Origin: CSP1-5 sp964348275
GTDB taxonomy: Bacteria; Methylomirabilota; Methylomirabilia; Methylomirabilales; CSP1-5
Direction: 5' to 3'
DNA: 64,000 bases
Assembly (NCBI GenBank): GCA_964348275.1
Contig: CAYGBT010000002.1
Location: 61,958-125,957 of the forward strand
In this document: positions 35,143 to 46,208 of the stretch, piece by piece
Layout: each line of letters opens with the position of its first letter
Numbering within the stretch: the stretch's first letter is position 1
Program-made: the position numbers and the translations under genes
The notes under the pieces: generated by a model
The model's input: the letters and a program-made list of their open reading frames with translations, nothing else
The model's database searches: none
Told to the model about the DNA's origin: nothing

Positions 35143-36510
35143 ATGCGACTCTTGATAACAGGTGGTCGAGTGATCGATCCGGCCAGCGGCGTCGATGGCA
35201 TTCTTGATATCTTGGTTGAGGACGGGCAGATCCTTCAGGTGGGTCAAGGCGTTCAGGGTTCAGAGGCTTCGGCGAGCTCAGCCGAGCCGTCCAGGGATCA
35301 GGGTAAAAAGAGCAAAAGGCTAGGGGACCAGGAAGCATCAACCACGAACGTCGATCGGGTGATTGATGCGAGTGGCAAGATCGTCGTCCCGGGTCTCATT
35401 GACATGCACGTCCATCTCCGGGAGCCCGGACGGGAAGATGAGGAGACCATTGCCTCCGGGACCGCTGCCGCAGCCCGCGGTGGATTCACCTCCATCTGCT
35501 GTATGCCGAACACCGAGCCGGTGAACGACACGGCATCGGTCACCGAATACATCCTGGAGCAAACGCAGAAGGTAGGACGCGTGCACGTCTTTCCCATCGG
35601 ATGTATCTCCAGGGGGCAGCAGGGAAAGGAGCTGGCAGAGATCGGGGAACTCGTGGCGGCAGGGTGCGTCGGGCTCTCCGATGACGGCAAGCCGGTGATG
35701 GACGCCGAACTCATGCGCCGAGCGATGGAGTACGCCACCATGTTCGACGTCCCCCTGGTCCCTCACTGTGAGGATCTCTCCCTCGCTGCAGGGGGGGTCA
35801 TGCACGAGGGGCGGGTGAGCACCGAATTGGGATTCAAGGGGATCCCCTCTGCCTCCGAGGCCGTCATGGTGGGGAGGGACATTCTGCTCAGTGAGTATAC
35901 CGGAGCCCCCCTCCACATCTGTCACGTGAGCACGGGTGAGTCGATCCGTCTGATCCGCGAAGCTCGGAGGCGGGGCGTGCGCGTGAGCGGAGAGGCGACA
36001 CCCCACCATCTGATTCTCACCGACGAAGCGGTCCGGGACTTTAATACGAACGCCAAGATGAATCCCCCCCTCCGCTCGGCTGAAGATGTGGCGGCGCTTC
36101 GCGAGGCGGTAATCGATGGAACGATCGAGGTGATCGCCACCGATCACGCTCCCCATGCCCGCGCCGAGAAGGAGATGGAATTCGACTATGCCCCCTTCGG
36201 CATTATCGGACTCGAGACGGCCTTGAGCCTCATCCTCACCGAGTTCTATCACAGCCGCCTTCTCACCCTCCCCATGATCGTGGAGCGCATGGCGCTGAGT
36301 CCCGCCCGGATCCTCAAGCTCAAGCATAAGGGAACCTTGGCCGCCGGTGCAGATGCGGACGTCACCATCATCGATCCGGATCGAGAATGGATCGTCGAGG
36401 AGCAGGAACTCACATCGAAGAGCAAAAATTCCCCCTTTATCGGCTGGAAGCTCAAGGGGAAAGTAGTGATGACAATCGTGGCCGGACAGCTAGTTTGGGA
36501 GACGACATGA
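35143..36510 (+). CDS. pyrC: Dihydroorotase with an extra N-terminal linker insert
   Basis: 455 residues. Metal motif IDMHVHLREPG, carbamylated Lys region, TPHHLILTDE and ATDHAPH are all present, so class I dihydroorotase, converting carbamoyl aspartate to dihydroorotate. Residues about 36-70 (QGVQGSEASASS onward) are extra relative to usual family members and come from heptamer-type repeat DNA containing TTCGGCGAGC, shared with the pyrK insert. The insert lies between the small beta-domain and the barrel, so activity is probably retained. Stop overlaps carA (ATGA). Confidence 0.95.
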   Translation: MRLLITGGRVIDPASGVDGILDILVEDGQILQVGQGVQGSEASASSAEPSRDQGKKSKRLGDQEASTTNVDRVIDASGKIVVPGLIDMHVHLREPGREDEETIASGTAAAARGGFTSICCMPNTEPVNDTASVTEYILEQTQKVGRVHVFPIGCISRGQQGKELAEIGELVAAGCVGLSDDGKPVMDAELMRRAMEYATMFDVPLVPHCEDLSLAAGGVMHEGRVSTELGFKGIPSASEAVMVGRDILLSEYTGAPLHICHVSTGESIRLIREARRRGVRVSGEATPHHLILTDEAVRDFNTNAKMNPPLRSAEDVAALREAVIDGTIEVIATDHAPHARAEKEMEFDYAPFGIIGLETALSLILTEFYHSRLLTLPMIVERMALSPARILKLKHKGTLAAGADADVTIIDPDREWIVEEQELTSKSKNSPFIGWKLKGKVVMTIVAGQLVWETT

Positions 36511-37772
36511 AGCCCGCAATCCTGGCCCTGGCAGACGGAACCATCTTTGAAGGAACGGCCTTTGGCGCAGACGGGGAGTGTCTCGGTGAGGTGGTCTTCA
36601 ACACATCCATGACCGGCTATCAGGAAGTGCTCACCGATCCCTCCTATAAGGGGCAGATCGTCTGTATGACCTACCCCCTTATCGGGAATTACGGGATTAA
36701 TTCTGAGGACATCGAGTCCCGTCGACCGTTCGTCGAGGGATTTATCGTGAAAGAGGGTTCTCCGTATCCCAGCAACTGGCGAAAATCTCAGACGCTCGAA
36801 GCGTACCTCAAGGAATGGGGGATTGTCGGTATTCAAGGGATCGACACGCGCGCCCTCACCAAGCGCATCCGAGACCATGGCGCGATGGAGGGGGTGATCT
36901 CCACCGTCGATCTTTCCCCACCCAGCCTCGTCGCCAAGGCTCGATCCTCTCCGGGTCTCATTGGACGCGATCTGGTCACGGAAGTCATGTGCACTGAGCC
37001 CTTCAGGTGGTGGCAGGGAGAGTGGAGATGGCCCGACGGGTATCTCGATGAATCAGGAGTGAGGAGTCAGGAGTTGAAGAAGGCGCAATTGGATCTCTTT
37101 TCCCCTCACCCCTCACCCCTCACCCCTCACCTCCGCTACAGGGTGGTGGCCATCGACTGCGGGATCAAATACAACATTCTCCGACAACTGGTGAGTTCCG
37201 GCTGTGATGTAGTGATCGTGCCGGCCTCGATCGCCGCCGACGAGATCCTAGCCTATGACCCGGATGGCATCTTCCTGAGTAACGGTCCCGGGGATCCCGA
37301 AGGGGTTCCGTACCTTGTCGAGACAACCAGGCAGCTGATCGGGAGGCGACCGATTTTCGGGATTTGTCTCGGGCATCAGATTCTAGGACTCGCCATGGGG
37401 GGGCGGACGTATAAGCTCAAATTCGGCCATCACGGGGCGAATCACCCGGTCAAGGAGCTTGACACTGGTAAAGTCGAGATCACGACGCAAAATCACGGCT
37501 TCGCCGTCGACATCGGCTCCTTCCCTGGCGAAGACGTCAAGCTGACCCACGTGAATTTGAACGATGGAACCGTCGAAGGCATGCGGCATACCCGACTCCC
37601 CCTCTTCTCAGTCCAATACCATCCCGAGGCTTCGCCGGGACCCCATGACTCGCGGTATCTCTTTCATCGTTTCGTGGCCTTGATGAAACAAGAGCGCGGC
37701 ATTCAGGAGCCGCTGGAGCTTCCCGGGATCGAGCGATCCCGGGTTCGCCAGCCAGGAGAAATCGCCATTTAG
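36507..37772 (+). CDS. carA: Carbamoyl-phosphate synthase small (glutaminase) subunit with linker insert
   Basis: 421 residues, longer than usual. N-terminal domain FNTSMTGYQEVLTDPSYKGQ; class I glutamine amidotransferase domain with FGICLGHQILGLA (catalytic Cys) and YHPEASPGPHDS (His/Glu). Residues about 181-210 (DESGVRSQELKKAQLDLF then PHPSPLTPHL) lie in the linker before YRVVAIDCGIKYN; they are encoded by heptamers, including CCCCTCA four times and the opposing TGAGGAG. Partner of CarB. Confidence 0.96.
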   Translation: MKPAILALADGTIFEGTAFGADGECLGEVVFNTSMTGYQEVLTDPSYKGQIVCMTYPLIGNYGINSEDIESRRPFVEGFIVKEGSPYPSNWRKSQTLEAYLKEWGIVGIQGIDTRALTKRIRDHGAMEGVISTVDLSPPSLVAKARSSPGLIGRDLVTEVMCTEPFRWWQGEWRWPDGYLDESGVRSQELKKAQLDLFSPHPSPLTPHLRYRVVAIDCGIKYNILRQLVSSGCDVVIVPASIAADEILAYDPDGIFLSNGPGDPEGVPYLVETTRQLIGRRPIFGICLGHQILGLAMGGRTYKLKFGHHGANHPVKELDTGKVEITTQNHGFAVDIGSFPGEDVKLTHVNLNDGTVEGMRHTRLPLFSVQYHPEASPGPHDSRYLFHRFVALMKQERGIQEPLELPGIERSRVRQPGEIAI

Positions 37773-37789
37773 CCAATCAGGAGGGTGCT

Positions 37790-37975
37790 ATGCCTGTAGT
37801 ACACATCCACATGCTCGAAGGACGAAGCGTCGAGCAGAAAAAGCAGTTGGCCGAGGCCATCACCGCCGCCATGGTCGACATCACCAAGACCACACCGGAC
37901 GCGGTCGTCATCGTCATGGATGATTATCCGCGCACCAGCTGGGCCAAAAGCGGCAAACTCATGTCCGAGCAGTAA
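37790..37975 (+). CDS. 4-oxalocrotonate tautomerase-family protein
   Basis: 61 residues starting MPVVHIHMLEGRS; the N-terminal proline after Met removal is the catalytic base of this fold. Forms small hexamers. It lies between carA and carB with close spacing, so it is co-expressed with pyrimidine synthesis, though no such role is established. It may act on an unrelated keto acid. AGGAGGGTGCT before ATG. Confidence 0.88.
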   Translation: MPVVHIHMLEGRSVEQKKQLAEAITAAMVDITKTTPDAVVIVMDDYPRTSWAKSGKLMSEQ

Positions 37976-37977
37976 GG

Positions 37978-41245
<3,268 letters not shown>

Positions 41246-41256
<11 letters not shown>

Positions 41257-42190
41257 GGCCCATTCCCTCCGCAGAATCGAACCGGATTATTTTCTCCAAC
41301 GGTTCACTTCACCCCCCCTGGCCTTTCAGCCTGGGCAGTTCGTGATGGTGAAGCCCTCGGGATCGCTGGATCCCTTTCTACCCAGGGCCTATAGCATCCT
41401 CAGGGTCCAGAGTCAGATGAAGGGGATTAAAGGAAAAGAGGCGGACGTAGTGGAGATCTTATATAAGGTAGTCGGGAAAGGGACGACCGCCCTATCTCGC
41501 CTCAAGCCGGGAGACCGCGTGGACCTCCTGGGGCCTCTCGGCAATGGTTACCACGTGCCCACCAGCCTCGCCACGGTGCTCCTTGTGGCGGGAGGCATCG
41601 GGGTACCACCGGTGGTGGCATTGGCAGAAAGGCTGGCCAGCTCACAACGCGGAGGCCACGGTCGCCGGACTTCGGACGCCGGTCAACGAAAGCTGGTAGC
41701 CTTTGTTGGGGGCAAAACGTCCACGGACATCCTGTGTCTCACCGACCTTCGCATGGCAGGAGCCAAGCTTCATGTGGCGACGGAAGACGGCAGCCTCGGT
41801 CATCAGGGACTCGTCACCGATCTCTTGGAAACGTATCTTCGGTCGGCGGGTAACGGTCATCGCTCGGCGATCTATGCGTGCGGTCCCCACGCGATGCTTC
41901 GCGCCGTCGCTCGAATTGCCGAGCAAGTCCAGATCCCTTGCCAGGTTTCCTTGGAGGCCGACATGGCATGCGGCTTTGGGGCGTGCATGGCCTGCGTGAT
42001 ACCCGTTCACAGTTCACAGACTTCGGCGAGCCCTCGGCCTGAGGCTCGGCCCGAAGGCTCAGTTGAGCCGTTCACAGTGCACGGAGAAGAAGGATCCATG
42101 CACCATGAACCGGCAACGGTGAACCAGCGAAGCTGGAAGTTGTGTTGTAGGGACGGGCCGGTCTTCGACGCCCGGGAGATTGCATGGTGA
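41246..42190 (+). CDS. pyrK: Dihydroorotate dehydrogenase electron-transfer subunit with C-terminal insert
   Basis: 314 residues, longer than usual (about 260-270). FAD-binding domain (FQPGQFVMVKP; RAYSIL), NAD-binding domain (LLVAGGIGVPPVVAL), then the 2Fe-2S cysteines DMACGFGACMAC and WKLCCRDGPVF. Residues about 255-296, between third and fourth cysteine ligands, are extra and come from repeat DNA (GTTCACA units, TTCGGCGAGC). Couples PyrD-B to NAD+. GTG start overlaps carB. Confidence 0.93.
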
Positions 42191-43197
42191 TGGAGAGTTC
42201 AGAGTTCATGGCTCAGGGTTCAGGGAGAAAGCGGAAGGGAATGGTTAGGAAAAAAAGCGGAGTGGGCAAGCGCCCGAACCTGGCGGTGGAGATTGCTGGG
42301 ATCTCATTGAAAAACCCGGTGATGACTGCTTCCGGCACTTTCGGGTACGGAACCGAGTTTACCCCCTTCTTCGACCTCAACGCCTTAGGCGCCATCATCG
42401 TCAAGACCGTAACGATGCATCCGCGAACGGGCAACCCACCCCCGAGGGTCGCCGAGACGCCGGCGGGGATGCTCAACTCCATTGGGCTCCAGAATGTTGG
42501 AATCGACGGTTTTCTCCGAGAAAAGCTTCCCTTCCTTCGGACGCTCGGGACTCCCCTCTTCGTCAACATCGCCGGAAAGTCGGTCGAGGAGTTTTCCGAC
42601 CTGGCCAAGCGTCTGTCCGATGCCGAGGGGGTGGCTGGAATTGAACTCAATATCTCCTGTCCCAATGTCGCCGGGGGACTCGATTTTGCAACCGACCCGC
42701 GCCTCGCGTATGAGGTGGTGCGCTCCGTCCGGCAAACCACGTCGCTCCCCGTGATCCCCAAGCTCTCTCCCAACGTGACCGATATCAGCGTGATCGCCCG
42801 AGCCGCGGCCGACGGGGGGGCAGACGCCCTCTCGCTGATCAACACCATCGTCGGGATGGTCATTGACGTGCGCAGCCGCAAGCCGAAACTGCCGGGAGCC
42901 ACGGGAGGGCTCTCCGGCCCGGCCATTCGTCCCATCGCTGTGCGGATGGTTTGGGAAGTAGCTCAGGCAGTAAGAATCCCCCTCATTGGTATCGGGGGGA
43001 TCATGACCGGTGAGGATGCGATAGAGTTCCTGCTTGCCGGGGCGAGCGCAGTCCAGGTGGGAACCGCGAATTTTCTTGATCCGTTAGCACCCATGAAGGT
43101 GCTGGCCAGTATCGAAGACTACTTGAGTCGCCACGGTCTTGACAACGTGACCTCCCTCATCGGTGTCGCCACGCCCTCCAAGCCGGGGGCAGAATAG
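42184..43197 (+). CDS. pyrD: Dihydroorotate dehydrogenase B catalytic subunit
   Basis: 337 residues. Class 1B with ELNISCPNVAGG (catalytic Cys), KLSPNVTD and IGIGGIMTGEDA. Residues 1-31 are an extra, basic N-terminus (MVMESSEFMAQGSGRKRKGM) encoded by heptamers GAGTTCA, GAGTTCA, TGGCTCA, GGGTTCA; the conserved fold starts at NLAVEIAG. The start overlaps pyrK by seven bases. Closes the operon; pyrE and pyrF are not here. Confidence 0.95.
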   Translation: MVMESSEFMAQGSGRKRKGMVRKKSGVGKRPNLAVEIAGISLKNPVMTASGTFGYGTEFTPFFDLNALGAIIVKTVTMHPRTGNPPPRVAETPAGMLNSIGLQNVGIDGFLREKLPFLRTLGTPLFVNIAGKSVEEFSDLAKRLSDAEGVAGIELNISCPNVAGGLDFATDPRLAYEVVRSVRQTTSLPVIPKLSPNVTDISVIARAAADGGADALSLINTIVGMVIDVRSRKPKLPGATGGLSGPAIRPIAVRMVWEVAQAVRIPLIGIGGIMTGEDAIEFLLAGASAVQVGTANFLDPLAPMKVLASIEDYLSRHGLDNVTSLIGVATPSKPGAE

Positions 43198-43250
43198 CCA
43201 CCCCAGTTCCGATATCAGGGATCGACGCTCGTGTCGCGGATAACTGCACA

Positions 43251-44186
43251 CTACCAGCGTTCCCTCACTGGCACCGCTTCACGTACCTGGCACGGAGCGG
43301 CGGATCTCTGTTGGACCAGCACTACCCCCGTCACCACCAAGGCACCGCCCACAAGCTGAGGCCAATCCAAGAGTTCTCCCAGAAAAAATAAGCCCGCGCC
43401 CGCAGCCACCACTGGCTCCATGGTGCTTATGATGCTGACCTGAGTGGCCGGGAGATAGGTCAGGCCAAACGTGTATAACGCAAAGGGAAGAACAGTTCCT
43501 GCTGAACCGATGAGGAAAAAGATCGCCCACAGGCGAATGGAGTACCCGACCGAGAGAAGAACCCAAGGGGGTGTCAGCATCCACCAGAACAGGGTGGCGA
43601 ACGCGTAGGCATAAACCAGGAGGGTCCAGGAATGAATCCGCGCCACGGCCCGCTTGGTAAACAACGTGTACGCGGCAAAGGCACAGGCCGAAACGAGTCC
43701 GCTGATCAGACCGGGGAGATTCAATCGGAGCATCGTGGGATCATACGCCTTCACCATGAGGAAGCAGCCGCCGACCGCGAGGGTTAGGGCGAGCAGTGTC
43801 ACCCACGTAAGCCGCTCTCCCAAGAAGAGAACGGACGCCAAGGCGACCAGGATTGGGGCCATGTACTGCAAAAGAATGGCTGTAGCAACGTTGGTGAGGC
43901 TGATGGTGTAGTAGTAGGTAAAATTGGCCATGGCCAGTCCGGCTATCCCCACGAGGGCGGCCTGGGGCATGTCTCTTAGGGACAGAAGCAGCCGCCGTTG
44001 ATTCCATACGAGGAGACCCGCAACGAGGAACAGAAGTGCGAGGGTGGAACGGATGGCTGTGAGATGTAAAGGGCCGACCTCGTTGCCCGTAAAGAGATAC
44101 CGGGCCGTTGTTCCCATGAGCCCCCAGGCCGTCGCTGCACCGAGGACCATCAGGGAGCCTTTCATACGACCTTGCCATGCGGTCAT
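43251..44186 (-). CDS. EamA/DMT-family transporter
   Basis: 311 residues with ten hydrophobic segments in two five-helix repeats (WGLMGTTARYLF and the later AFAAYTLFTKRAVA). Drug/metabolite transporter, likely amino-acid or metabolite exporter. Its ATG overlaps the stop of the TlpA-like gene (ATGA), indicating coupling. Codon 8 (ATG 44165) is an alternative start. Confidence 0.9.
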   Translation of the reverse strand: MTAWQGRMKGSLMVLGAATAWGLMGTTARYLFTGNEVGPLHLTAIRSTLALLFLVAGLLVWNQRRLLLSLRDMPQAALVGIAGLAMANFTYYYTISLTNVATAILLQYMAPILVALASVLFLGERLTWVTLLALTLAVGGCFLMVKAYDPTMLRLNLPGLISGLVSACAFAAYTLFTKRAVARIHSWTLLVYAYAFATLFWWMLTPPWVLLSVGYSIRLWAIFFLIGSAGTVLPFALYTFGLTYLPATQVSIISTMEPVVAAGAGLFFLGELLDWPQLVGGALVVTGVVLVQQRSAAPCQVREAVPVRERW

Positions 44187-44722
44187 GGGCGGCTGAGGAG
44201 TGACTCCAGGACCGCCGTCAGGCTTTCCAGCTCGATGCGGCCCTGAGCGACGGCGGCCACGGTACCGTTCCGGTTCAGGAGAAAAGTGGTCGGCGTCCCC
44301 TGAACACCGTAAAGCTTCGCAATCCGGTCTCCCTTGTCATGCCCCACATCGTAGGGAACACCTCGCTGTTCCACAAAACTGCGCGCCTGCTTCTCCTTGT
44401 CCCAGACGTTGATACCGAGGAAGATCACCCCCCGGTCCTTGAACATCTCGTAGGCTTTAATCAGCACGGGAGACTCCCGCTGGCAGTGGGGTCACCACGA
44501 CGCCCAGAAGTTCAGTACCAGCACCTTCCCTCGAAAGTCTGTTAGTTGTATGTCCTTCCCCGACAGGAGGGTCAAAGAGAAAAGAGGTGCCGGTGTGCCG
44601 ACGGCCACCGGAGTGGAGCGTTGACCGGCGAGCCCCACTGAAACTTGCCCCCACAGGAGGCCTGCCAGGATCAAGAGGAACAGGCCCTGTGGCAATCTCA
44701 CACCGGCATTGGAATGTTTCAT
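44183..44722 (-). CDS. TlpA-like thioredoxin, probable selenoprotein (UPHC active site)
   Basis: Reading from ATG 44722 gives a signal-anchor (LFLLILAGLLWG), then GTPAPLFSLTLLSGKDIQLTDF and LVLNFWASW, then TGA (44494-44492), then PHCQRESPVLIKAYEMF and on to stop at 44183; about 179 residues. In this family FWASWC-PPC is the CxxC site, so the TGA replaces the first cysteine exactly. A compact hairpin with G in its loop starts 13 bases after the TGA. Both halves have family motifs including GTPTTFLL (cis-Pro). AGGAGAAGCC precedes the start. Periplasmic disulfide reductase is expected. Automated callers will split it into two genes. Confidence 0.82.
44462..44482 (-). promoter_or_regulatory. Candidate bacterial SECIS hairpin
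   Basis: Downstream of the TGA, CAGC-GGGA, loop GTC, TCCC, bulge GT, GCTG folds into an 8-bp stem. The loop begins 17 nt after TGA and starts with G, within the usual spacing for bacterial SECIS elements. Folding by eye only. Confidence 0.6.
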
Positions 44723-44814
44723 CGGCTTCTCCTCTCAGAGACGGATTGTCAGGTAGGGCAAAGTATCACATAAGCCTTTGATCCACAACGAAATTTGGAT
44801 TGTGGGTTTCGGCT

Positions 44815-44842
44815 TGACACACCCCCCCGTCCCGCTATAGTG
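44815..44842 (+). promoter_or_regulatory. Strong sigma70 promoter for the serine/purine gene cluster
   Basis: TTGACA (44815-44820), 16-bp spacer, TATAGT (44837-44842). About 180 bases of untranslated leader follow, with small hairpins such as GGGAC-GTCCC and CGGGGTGAATCGCCCC, before the aminotransferase start at 45027. No known riboswitch recognised. Confidence 0.75.
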
Positions 44843-45026
44843 TACCGGCGTAACGGGACAAGGTCCCTATAGACTCGCGGGCCCGCCCCGCACGTGGGTG
44901 TCATGCCTACGAAGCCACCGAGCCAAACATACCCTCATATCCCGGTATCGGGGTGAATCGCCCCTCCTGCGGGTTCGAACGAGGCATACTCTCCCCGTCC
45001 CAACCCCTTTGACAGGAGAGACCTGA

Positions 45027-46172
45027 ATGAAAAAAGAGCACCTTTTTGCCCCCGGGCCGACCCCTGTCCCTCCCGAGGCTCTCCTCTCGATGGCCCGTCC
45101 CATTCCTCACCACCGGGCGCCGGACTACGAGACGCTCCTCGCCGAGGTGCGGGAAGGCCTCAAGCATGTCTTTCAGACGACGGAAGAGGTCCTTCTCTTC
45201 GCCGCGTCGGGAACCGGAGGAATGGAAGGGGCCGTAGTCAACACGTTGTCGCCGGGGGATCGGGCGCTGGTGATTCGGGGTGGAAAGTTTGGAGAGCGGT
45301 GGGGAGAGATCTGTCAGGCCTACGGCATAGACTTTACTCCCATCGACGTTCCTTATGGCAAGACGGTTGACCCCCAGCTCGTTGCTACCGCTCTTGAGAA
45401 GGAACGTCAGATAGTGGCTGTCTTCAGCACTCATAGCGAAACGTCGACGGGGGTCTTGCACGACATCCAGGCGATCGCGGACATCGTCCGAAAGACGCCG
45501 GCCCTTTTGGTCGTCGATGCGATTACCAGCTTGGGCGTGGTGGATTTCCCCATGGATACCTGGGGCATCGATGTGGCAGTCGCCGGCTCGCAGAAGGCCC
45601 TCATGCTGCCGCCTGGCCTGGCCATGGTCGGGGTAAGCCAAAAGGCGTGGGCCGTCGTGGAACGGTCTCGCCTTCCCAAATACTATTTTGACTTCGTTGC
45701 GGAGCGAAAAAACCTGCTCAAGAACCAGTCTCACTTTACTCCCGCCATCTCGCTGGTGGTTGGGCTTGGAGAGACCCTCAAGATGATCCAGGGCGAGGGA
45801 CTCCAAAACGTCATTCGCCGGCACGCGCGTTTGGCGGCCGCCATGCGCGCGGGAGTCACGGCCCTCGGATTGGAGCTCTTTGCAGAGCGGCCGAGTCCTG
45901 CGGTGACCGCCGTCAAAGTCCCCCAAGGCATCGAAGGCGGAGCGATTACCAAGACACTCCGGACGAAGCACGGGGTGACCATCGCGGGCGGTCAGGGATC
46001 AATGAAAGGAAAAATTTTTCGGCTTGCAACCCTGGGGTACGCGGATCCTTCCGATGTGATCGTCGCGCTTTCGGCGCTGGAACTGACACTCTCAGAGGTG
46101 GGCTACCCAATCAAACTAGGCAAGGGGATCCAGGCTGCCCAAGAAGTGCTCCAACGGCAGCTTGAGGATTGA
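45027..46172 (+). CDS. Class V aminotransferase (serine-pyruvate / alanine-glyoxylate type)
   Basis: 381 residues. PLP motif VAVAGSQKALMLPPG with the Schiff-base Lys in SQKAL; FAPGPTPVPPE start and SGTGGMEGAVVN phosphate site. Likely serine-glyoxylate or phosphoserine-linked activity, given serA next door. It could stand in for SerC. AGGAGAGACC before ATG. Confidence 0.88.
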   Translation: MKKEHLFAPGPTPVPPEALLSMARPIPHHRAPDYETLLAEVREGLKHVFQTTEEVLLFAASGTGGMEGAVVNTLSPGDRALVIRGGKFGERWGEICQAYGIDFTPIDVPYGKTVDPQLVATALEKERQIVAVFSTHSETSTGVLHDIQAIADIVRKTPALLVVDAITSLGVVDFPMDTWGIDVAVAGSQKALMLPPGLAMVGVSQKAWAVVERSRLPKYYFDFVAERKNLLKNQSHFTPAISLVVGLGETLKMIQGEGLQNVIRRHARLAAAMRAGVTALGLELFAERPSPAVTAVKVPQGIEGGAITKTLRTKHGVTIAGGQGSMKGKIFRLATLGYADPSDVIVALSALELTLSEVGYPIKLGKGIQAAQEVLQRQLED

Positions 46173-46208
46173 AGAACGGTGAACAAGGGCTAGAGGATGG
46201 AGAGACCG

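Noticed and set aside
35338..36327. Minus-strand 329-codon frame opposite pyrC
   Set aside because: High-GC shadow of a conserved gene.
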